Positions 56,633 through 64,000 of a stretch of 64,000 nt of DNA are shown one piece after another. Each line of letters opens with the position of its first letter. Position 1 is the first letter of the stretch. A program made the translations under genes and the position numbers. The notes beneath the pieces are model-generated. The model was not told the DNA's origin and did not search any database. It saw only the letters and a list, made by a program, of their open reading frames with translations. The DNA is from Gigaspora margarita. Lineage: Eukaryota > Glomeromycota > Glomeromycetes > Diversisporales > Gigasporaceae. Location: contig WTPW01000157.1 in the NCBI GenBank assembly GCA_009809945.1, positions 307,762 to 371,761 on the forward strand, read 5' to 3'.

Positions 56633-57696
56633 TCAGTCAGGGAATATGTCACACCTGTTAATATATGAGTGTTAGTTCATAATAAAAATTATAATAAAAA
56701 CATATAAATTTACTATAAACTTTAAGCAAAACATTCTTTTCGGCTTACAGATTAACTTTTTTTCAAACTTTGGGATTAAGCATATCGAGGATAGTAGATT
56801 AAGGTTATTTAGAACACTTTTTTAAAATTTTGCAAATTTTGTACAAATCGAAAATGTAACTTCGCGAAAAACAAATATTTGCTAGTTTTAAGATGATAAA
56901 TATATGTAAAAACATGCTCTGGACAACTTTACTTAGGCGACGAAAGTAGGTTACCTTGTAAGAAAAATGGGTTATCTATGTACTAAAGTTAAAATTTATT
57001 GTATTTCATGATAAAACTTTTTTTCCTTATTAGGTAACCTACTTTGGGCTCTTAAGCAAAGTTGTTCGGCATGTAATTTTACGTTACATTTGAGATTGAT
57101 TCGCGTTTTTCGGACCTTTTACTAAGTGAAAAATGGGTTTAAAGTTAGAAAAAATTTTTTTAAAAAAATTTTTTTTTAAAAAAAAATTTTTCTAAATTTA
57201 ACCCCATATTTCACTTAGTAAAAGGTCCGAAAAACGCGAATCAATCTCAAATGTGATGTAAAATTACATGCCGAACAACTTTGCTTAAGAGCCCAAAGTA
57301 GGTTACCTAATAAGGAAAAAAAGTTTTATCATGAAATACAATAAATTTTAACTTTAGTACATAGATAACCCATTTTTCTTACAAGGTAACCTACTTTCGT
57401 CGCCTAAGTAAAGTTGTCCAGAGCATGTTTTTACATATATTTATCATATTAAAACTAGCAAATATTTGTTTTTCGCGAAGTTACATTTTCGATTTGTACA
57501 AAATTTGCAAAATTTTAAAAAAGTGTTCTAAATAACCTTAATCTACTATCCTCGATATACTTAATCCCAAAGTTTGAAAAAAAGTTAATCTGTAAGCCGA
57601 AAATAATGTTTTGCTTAAAGTTTATAGTAAATTTATATATTTTTATTATAATTTTTACTATTATTTGTTACTCAGTGTGACATGCACCCTGACTGA
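56633..57696. mobile_element. Tc1/mariner-type foldback element copy 2 (1064 bp), TA target
   Basis: The ends TCAGTCAGGGAATATGTCAC / ...CCCTGACTGA are flanked by TA (56631-56632, 57697-57698); the empty hairpin loop is seen at about 27080-27100 (gtttatatagag). The arms of about 480 bp are nearly perfect inverted repeats around ttttttaaaaaaattttt near 57170. No transposase. It is the intact reference for the interrupted copy at 51091-55045. Confidence 0.9.
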
Positions 57697-58116
57697 TATA
57701 GAGATTTTATATAGTCAGCCAATCATTTTTGATGATATCTTGCCATCTATTAGATCGATTTGGATGATCTAACCACTGTTAGATGCGTCTTGATGAGTTT
57801 AATAACTTTCAATTAGTGGACATGCATCATTAATTTAGTAAGAAAAATTTTTTAGATAGAAGCATGTCATATTTTGCCTATAGTGATTTTTATAAGTAAT
57901 CTGCGACAAAGATTTTATATAGTTAGCCAATCATTTTTTGACAATATCTCACCATATACTAGGCTGATTTGGATGCTCTAACCACTGTTAGATATGTCTT
58001 GACGAGCTCTACAACTTTTAATTAGTAGCATGTATCATTAATTTAATAAGAAAAAATTTAGATAGAAGCATGCCACATTTCGTCACTCTCTAGTTGATAG
58101 GCAGATTACCAATTAA

Positions 58117-58585
58117 AAATTTCTTTTAAAGATCTATAAAGATTTGATAGCAAATAACTTTTAATTTAATAGTCTTATTTGAATAAAACAATTACTAAAA
58201 TGTTTGTCTTAATAAGAAATTTTAAAAGTTCAAAGTTGTTGAAATCTAATCCCAAGTTTCTGAAATTATTAAAAATTTGTAATATCTTATATATTTAAGA
58301 ATTGATTAAATTTTTTTTTGTTGTTAAGGTAAGGTTTTGTCTTTATCTTTATTAATAAAATGTGTAAGATTCCTTATGGGGTTTCTCAAATTACAAGTTA
58401 TTATACAAGAATTAAGACTCAGATTATAGATAAACTAATTCTATCTAAATTATCTACAACCTAAACCTACTAGAGTGGTTAAAACTTACCTAGATTTGGA
58501 TTTAAAGAATTGAGTTAGTAAAAAAGCTATATTTGATTCAATTATATGACCAAATATTAATTTTTCTAAGTTCTAGCCCAAGAGA
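58117..58585. other. AT-rich spacer
   Basis: No gene is visible; it holds a degraded fragment of the shared MITE module (aataacttttaatttaatag near 58155). Confidence 0.45.
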
Positions 58586-58592
58586 TGTGCAG

Positions 58593-58874
58593 GCAGTATT
58601 GTACATAGGACAGTTAGAACATGAGTTGGGACATTTTGGAACATTTTGGAACAATTTTTTAAATTGAAATTACTTAAAATTTTATTAATATAATCTAATT
58701 TAATTTTTTTAGAAATGTGTTCAGCATCTAGAAAAATATATAATCATATATTTTTTTAAATTAATTTATTAATTATTAAGACTTGGAACATAGTTGGAAC
58801 ACTTGGGACACTGGGACGTTGAGATGTTGGAACATGCCAAAAAAAGGCTAGGACAGTGAAAATGCACAATACTG
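58593..58874. mobile_element. hAT-like MITE, 282 bp (empty form of the 26.6-kb element)
   Basis: The ends (g)CAGTATTGTACATAGGACAG / ...ACAATACTG are flanked by tgtgcag (58586-58592, 58875-58881). The interior lacks the TTAA composite present in the 26571-28069 copy, so it shows that element's uninterrupted form. It lies in the 3' region of LINE-A copy 2. Confidence 0.85.
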
Positions 58875-58881
58875 TGTGCAG

Positions 58882-61800
58882 ATATTAGTATTGTTCTTAT
58901 AAGTAAGCTATACATACAATTATTAGTATATAGAACTTGTTGTAAAAGGTATACATGAAGATTTAGTAATTGTAGAGTATGAAGATTGTTGTAATAAGTT
59001 TTGTAAAGATTTCTAGTATACAAATTTTATATAGTATGGTTTCTACAAATGTTCATAAATGTTTTGTAAGATGAGCAAAAGAAGGTTAACAATAGTATTT
59101 GATGCATTTTGTAAGAGGTATATTAAGATACAATATTAATTAGTAGTATAAGAATAAAGCCCTAGATTGTAGTATAGAAGGTTGTAGTATTAAAAGGTGT
59201 AGAATATGTAGGAGAGAAGCAGTAGTGTGTTGTAAGATTGTTACATAGCTGCTGTAGTTCAGTAGATAATATATCTGATAGATCAGAAAAAGAAAAATTT
59301 TTAATTGTATTTTCAATAATACTAGATATATTATTTGAGTCTGGGCAGAGCAGCCAGTAAAGTTAATAATGTTTGGTTACATATAATACAAGTAGGATGT
59401 ATATATAAAGAGGGTTTATAGAAAAAAAATAGAAAAAAGTAGGAAGTATATGTAGTATACATTTAATTCAAAATAATTTTTGAGAACAAAGTTGAAAATT
59501 AGTATAATTATAGATATGCTTGTAGTTATGATTAAGGTATAACCAGTTTGCATTCCAATCAATTTGTTGAGAAAGAAAAATAATTTTTTGGATTCTATGT
59601 TGAGAGGACCACATAGCAATAGTATGTGTATTACAAATATTTTTTATAGCACAGTGTGTTGGTTGCTCAATATTATATTTTTTGTAGATAAAGGTAAAAA
59701 GGGTTGTAAATATTATAGGACTGAAATTCAAGAATAGGTAAGAAAAAATGGTTTTTTGCATGTTTATCAGCTTTGTTATTGTATTCATTGTTGCTATGTG
59801 CTTGCACTTTGTATAGTTTAATATCAAGAGAATATGATTTGATGAGATTATAAAGAGTATGCCAAATAGGCTAGTAGTTGTATGAATATAGTTTGTTGTA
59901 ATTTGGTATATATAAAGTAAGTGTATTGTACTTTGAAATAATGGATTGAGAATCAGTATATATATCTATATTACTATTTCAAGGGCAAGTACTAATTGCA
60001 GATAGTATAGCAATTAATTCAGCTTTGTATAAAGATGGCCAGTATTGAATTTGAGCAGAAAAAGAGTGAGAAATATGATTATTAAAAACTTGAATCCATG
60101 CAATTCCCATAGAGTATCTTGGGTTAAAGATATGGATAACAGAACCATCAGTACAAAAAAACAAAAATTTGAAAGTAGAGAGTTTGACTGTGCTATAGAT
60201 TGGAGTTTTGTAGTAGCTGAAGAAGTTAGAAAAATGTCTAAAATAGAGTTGTTGTATATTATAATTTGGGGTAGAGGAGGAGTATTAATAAAATAGCAAG
60301 ATGCAATGGAATATAGTAGATCAAGTTGATTTGCAATAAGTTTAAGTTTGTTTGTAAGTTGGGTATAGGTTTTTTACCCAAAAATTTAGTGGATAGAGTA
60401 GCTGATATATCTAAGATACAAGTTCTTTGAATTCTATTCGAATTAAGAGAACATCCTGAGCAGAGAGTGCAATATATATCAGGAGTAGGGTAAAGGAATA
60501 TAATACTATAATCTGTTTGTATATTCCAATATGTTATAGAGATAGTATTAGTTGTGTAATTAAATTGTTGAGCTTTTCTAATTATAATTTCATTTTCAAG
60601 ATAGAAAATAAGCCAAGGTTTAGATTTAGAATTAAAGTAATTAGTTTGAATGAGAGTAAATTAATATTAAAAAGATATAAAGAGAAACTAATATGACAAG
60701 TTGTAGAATTGGATAAAATTATATTTTCAAGTATAAGGAACCAATTGGGTATTTTTTCTGGTATAAGATTATGAATTCCAGGAGAAATATGTGACCAAGA
60801 TAAAAGAGTTGTATTATCATAAGAGGTAAGTTGCTCTAGAAATAAAATGTGCTTTGACCATTTAAAAGTTGTATATTGGGGATAATGATAATGAAGAAAT
60901 TTAAGTAAAGTATAGAGTAGGTTAATAGTAAATAGATGTAAAATTTCTGCATGTGCAGATATAGAAGATTCTAGATGATTGAAAAGTAAAATTATTTTAA
61001 AGATAGTAAAGTAGGACTCTGAGCTATACATAGATGGGTGACAATTTGCTTTTGCTTATTTTTAACTATTTTTGTAGATCTTTTCTATATTTAGTAATAT
61101 TAATACCTATTTTTAACTGTTTTCCTGTAGATCTTTACTATTTTTAGAAATATATATCAATTTTTTAAAATTGTTAGCTGTTTATAGATTGCTTGGGGTC
61201 CTAGTAGAGTGTTTGTTGGGGCTATCAATAATAGGGTTTAAGTGTTGTAGTATATTAGTTGTAGATCATAGATTGTTTTGCAATTGTTGTAATCAAATAT
61301 GTGTGCTATTACCAAGTAAATGAGGATTGTTAAGTTGAAGTAAAAAGGTGGAAAGATGTTGTAATTGTATATCCCAAATGTTTTTGATTCTATATTATTG
61401 TAATTAAATATAGTACTATTAGATGTACTTTTGGCTAGTCTTGCTTTGTGTTTAGCAATAGTAAGATGTTTAGAAAGGATTTTGTTACATGTTGAGTAAG
61501 TAAGAATTGTAAGAATAGGTATAATAACATTATTAATAATGTTGCAAGCTTGCTTATCAGTAATTTGTTTGGTATTGAGAGTATTGATAAGCTCAAAAGC
61601 TTCTTGAAAAATTAGTTTAGACTGTATTGTAAATTTTGGTGAAGTAGAAAACCAGCATTCAAGAAATTTAAAAGGTGTTGTAGGAGGTTGGCATTGAATA
61701 TTGTAGTTTAAAAAGAAAATAGAAGGTATATATGTAGAGTTGGATACAAAAGTGGATTTTTGTGGATTGACATTAATATTAGCTATTTGATAGAATGAAG

Positions 61801-62518
61801 TTGCTATATGAAAAATGTTTTTTTGTTGTTGTTGAGATTCTGCAATCCATAAAGTGTCATCTATATATGCAAGAACAGATGTTGAAACTTGTAAAAAATC
61901 AAAAGCATGTGGAGAAATGCTAGAGAGCCAGAATACAAAGGATTAATAACCTGTATAGGAGTTAGAGATTTTGGTAATAAGAGGATCGTAATATATGTGC
62001 CAAAAGAGAGGAGTAATAGTTTCACCCTAATCTATTTCATCATGAATTTTATAAGAGAATGTAAGCCCAAGATCAGTTATTACTTTATAAGTTCTTTGTA
62101 TAGAAGATTGGAAAGAGTTGTTATAAAATGTATTGGCATATTGAGTCTTTTAAGAGATAGAATAAAAAGATCAATGTTAACTGAGTCATATGCTTTGCTC
62201 ATATCCTAAGACAGAAGCCAGATCTCCTTTTGATTGCAATTTGCATCTTCAATAAAATTGTTAAGAATATGAATTGGAATATCAGTACTCTTGCCAGAAG
62301 TACAACATAGTTGTGTGGTTTAAGAATATTTTAAAAGAAAAAAACAGAATTGAGTCGATTAGTGAGAATTTTAGTATATATTTTTTAATATGTTCAATAA
62401 GAATAATTGGTCATGTTGTGTAAATGTTTATCAAAAGTTGGTTTTTTGAAGATAGAAAAAATACACCCATCTTTCCATTGTTTGGAAATTTAGCCAGATA
62501 TTAGATATTGGTTTAGTA
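58882..62518 (-). mobile_element. LINE-A copy 2, non-LTR retrotransposon, decayed
   Basis: Minus strand, the same lineage as 1-3132: RT, linker, RNase H and a C-terminal region with CIICN and LLCPDSNN (zinc-type tail, about 59420-59320). The 5' side is cut at 62518 by a TIR element, so the element may continue beyond the window. It has more shifts and stops than copy 1. Confidence 0.85.
59330..62510 (-). pseudogene. LINE-A ORF2 copy 2: RT, RNase H and Zn tail
   Basis: The RT block shows LLS-stop-DMSKAYDSVN (copy 1 has Gln at this stop; CAG there, TAG here at 62206-62208), GETITPLL, IYYDPLIT and LAYIDDTLW (YIDD at 61857-61868). The linker block 61031-60582 (YTTFKWSKHILFLEQLTSYD ... WSHISPGIHNLIPEKIPNWF) aligns with copy 1. 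RNase H reads FFCTDGS (60141-60152), MGIAWIQVF, LYKAELIAILSAI (Glu), IDIYTDSQSIISKYN (Asp) and KVQAHSNNEYNNKADKHAK (His, Asp), so this copy shows the domain that copy 1 loses at the window edge. Stops after STCP and in SYNY-stop-PIW fit Trp positions. Non-functional. Confidence 0.88.
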
Positions 62519-64000
62519 CATCAGCAAATTATATATACGTAATCTTACGTAAGATATTACGGCCCGTAATATGATGAAAATCTTATGTTTGATACGATTT
62601 ATTACGTAATATATTATGTCATATTACGGTAATATTATGGTTATTATTTCGAAATATTTCGAAATATATTGCAAATAAAAAAAATGCAAAATTACCCCCT
62701 TACAGAGGTCGCATACTCATGCAGATCAATAAACTAATGTGCGCAGGAGGTAATATTTTGATATTTTCGCATTGTTTCGCAATATTTTGCAAATTTTTGC
62801 AAATTTTCAAAATTTTTTAAAAATAAATAAACGATATACATATTCACATAATCACGCTTTTTTACAGGTTTTCGTAATATTTCGCACAGTTTTGCAATTT
62901 AATATAAAATTTTATATTTTTTTATTTATTATTATATTTTAATTATATTTAAAATTTTTTAAACAATATTACATATTTTATTATATATTATATTTTAAAT
63001 ATTATACATTCTTTACAGTATTATTTTTACATTATTACATATTATTTTAAATACTTACAAATATTTTAAACTACTTTCGCACTTTGTCGCATCTAATTCT
63101 ATTACTATATACAAAAAACTAATACTATACACTTATTTTCGTTCACCCATAGTTAACTATTATCTTCGCTTCTTTGTTTTCTATTGTCTTCGCTTTGGTT
63201 ATTTCTTTTATTTTGGCTATAATCTTCATTTTGCTCTCTTTTTCTAAATACTTTAAAGAAGTGAAAAATAAAAAAAAAACATTTTTTAGAAGGGTAAAAC
63301 AAACAAAAAACAAAAATGTAAGCAAACTAAATAAAAAAATAAACGAAGCCTCCAAATTTTCTATTTCTTTAAGTTTATATTCTTGCAATGTTGAAATCGT
63401 CGAAGGTTTTCTCAAAGTGCTAAAATAAATAAAAAAAATAAAAATTAAAGAAATAAGTAAAAAGAAAACAAACAAAAAAAATGAAATATAAGCAAACTGA
63501 ATAAAAAAAATAAACCCCAAATCTCTATTTCTTTAAAGTAGAGTTCGTGACAACATTGCCGAAATCAAGTTGTATATATTCTTGCAAAGTGCTGGAAAAG
63601 TCTGGGTTTGCTTGTAAAGTGTCGAAAAAGCCTAGGTTATTTTTCGCACAAAGTGCCAGAATAAAATAAATTAATAAAAAAAAATAAAAAAAAAACAAAA
63701 ACAAAAAGAACAAAAACGTTAAGCAAAAAAAAATAAAGCACTAACTAAACCTTTATTTCTTTAAAGAGGTGTTCTTCAAAATTTAAAAATTGTTGGTGAA
63801 ATTAGTTGTGTGTTCTTGCAATATGTCGGAAGGCTTAGTTGGCTTGCGCATAGGTTCGAAAGATTGTTAGATTTCTTGCAAAGTGCCAAAAGTTAGGGTT
63901 GGTGTTTTTGTAGAAATAAAATAAAAAAATTAAAAAATAATAAATAAAAAAATAAAAAACAAAATGAAACTAAACAAAACTAAACAAAACTAAACAAAAC
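62519..64000. mobile_element. TIR element related to 51184-53798, with TTACGTAA ends (runs off window)
   Basis: The left end cATCAGCAAATTATATATACG matches the TIR of the 51-kb element, but where that one has CGAAATCTTTCGAAAGA this one has CGTAATCTTACGTAAGA. A zone of ttacg/cgtaa words follows (62540-62640), then ttatttcgaaatatttcg (62642-62665) and, from about 63340, the ~166-bp T/A-rich tandem units in the opposite orientation to 52368-53250. Its right end is outside the window. Minus ORFs here are low-complexity shadows. Confidence 0.72.

Larger units (their letters stand above)
55844..58112. mobile_element. TTAA composite palindromic MITE, copy 2
   Basis: The outer ends TTGATAATCTATCAGTTAAC / ...GATAGGCAGATTACCAA are flanked by TTAA (55840-55843, 58113-58116). 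The four arms of copy 1 (26657-27886) recur in the same order: 55850-56055, 56410-56632, 57697-57895, 57905-58112. Between outer and inner left arms lies a ggacc-rich insertion (56062-56405); in the hairpin loop lies a TA element (56633-57696). The copy-1 site provides the empty sequence for both. Confidence 0.86.

Noticed and set aside
15000-62500. TGA read as tryptophan (variant genetic code)
   Set aside because: TGG is present at many Trp positions in the same ORFs, and TAG and TAA also interrupt them, often at Gln or Arg positions; decay explains all three.

Overview
The window looks like a transposon-packed, very AT-rich segment of a eukaryotic nuclear genome, most likely fungal. The retroelement proteins (two LINE lineages whose polymerases end in RNase H, a Ty3/gypsy polyprotein, a Tnp2-type transposase) together with the low GC, poly-A/T tracts, short introns with gtaag donors and scaffold gaps fit an arbuscular mycorrhizal fungus (Glomeromycotina, Rhizophagus-like). 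That assignment is inference from protein style; no marker gene is present. There are no bacterial operons, rRNA genes, genuine tRNA genes or CRISPR arrays. No intact host gene was found; one decayed multi-exon gene (about 5.96-10.1 kb, minus) is the best host-gene candidate.

Layout. 1-3.1 kb: 3' part of a LINE (LINE-A copy 1, minus), cut by the window start. 3.1-6 kb: AT-rich intergenic DNA. 6-10.1 kb: decayed gene split by a hAT-type MITE and a palindromic satellite-like insert. 10.4-12.8 kb: ~185-bp satellite invaded by a tRNA-headed ~1-kb SINE. 13.7-14.7 kb: palindromic MITE. 15-18 kb: Tnp2 (CACTA-type) transposase relic, plus strand. 18.1-21.4 kb: ~235-bp satellite with a gap, a second SINE and a MULE-type MITE. 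21.4-22.4 kb: third SINE. 22.6-33.2 kb: one Ty3/gypsy element (minus) with 5' LTR, gag, protease, extra zinc knuckles, RT, RNase H and integrase, broken by several MITEs. 33.3-37.6 kb: nested MITEs and an old SINE copy. 37.7-55.7 kb: a second LINE (LINE-B, minus: ORF1, APE endonuclease, RT, RNase H, Zn tail) split by an LTR element (39.8-45.2 kb), two small MITEs and a three-deep transposon nest (50.96-55.29 kb). 55.8-58.1 kb: TTAA-flanked composite palindromic MITE with two further insertions. 58.6-62.5 kb: LINE-A copy 2 (minus). 62.5-64 kb: a TIR element running off the window.

Four themes recur. (1) Nesting: target-site duplications (TA, TTAA, 3 bp, 5 bp, 8 bp, 9 bp, 16-17 bp) can be read for many insertions, so the relative order of events can be worked out. 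(2) Point decay: most in-frame stops in the transposon ORFs sit where Gln, Arg or Trp is expected (C->T or G->A changes), and catalytic Asp residues have become Asn. (3) Several palindromic MITE families with different ends and different target duplications carry the same short internal module. (4) A family of ~1-kb tRNA-headed SINE-like elements has a body with coding-like conservation. All readings were made by eye; reading frames across indels are approximate.
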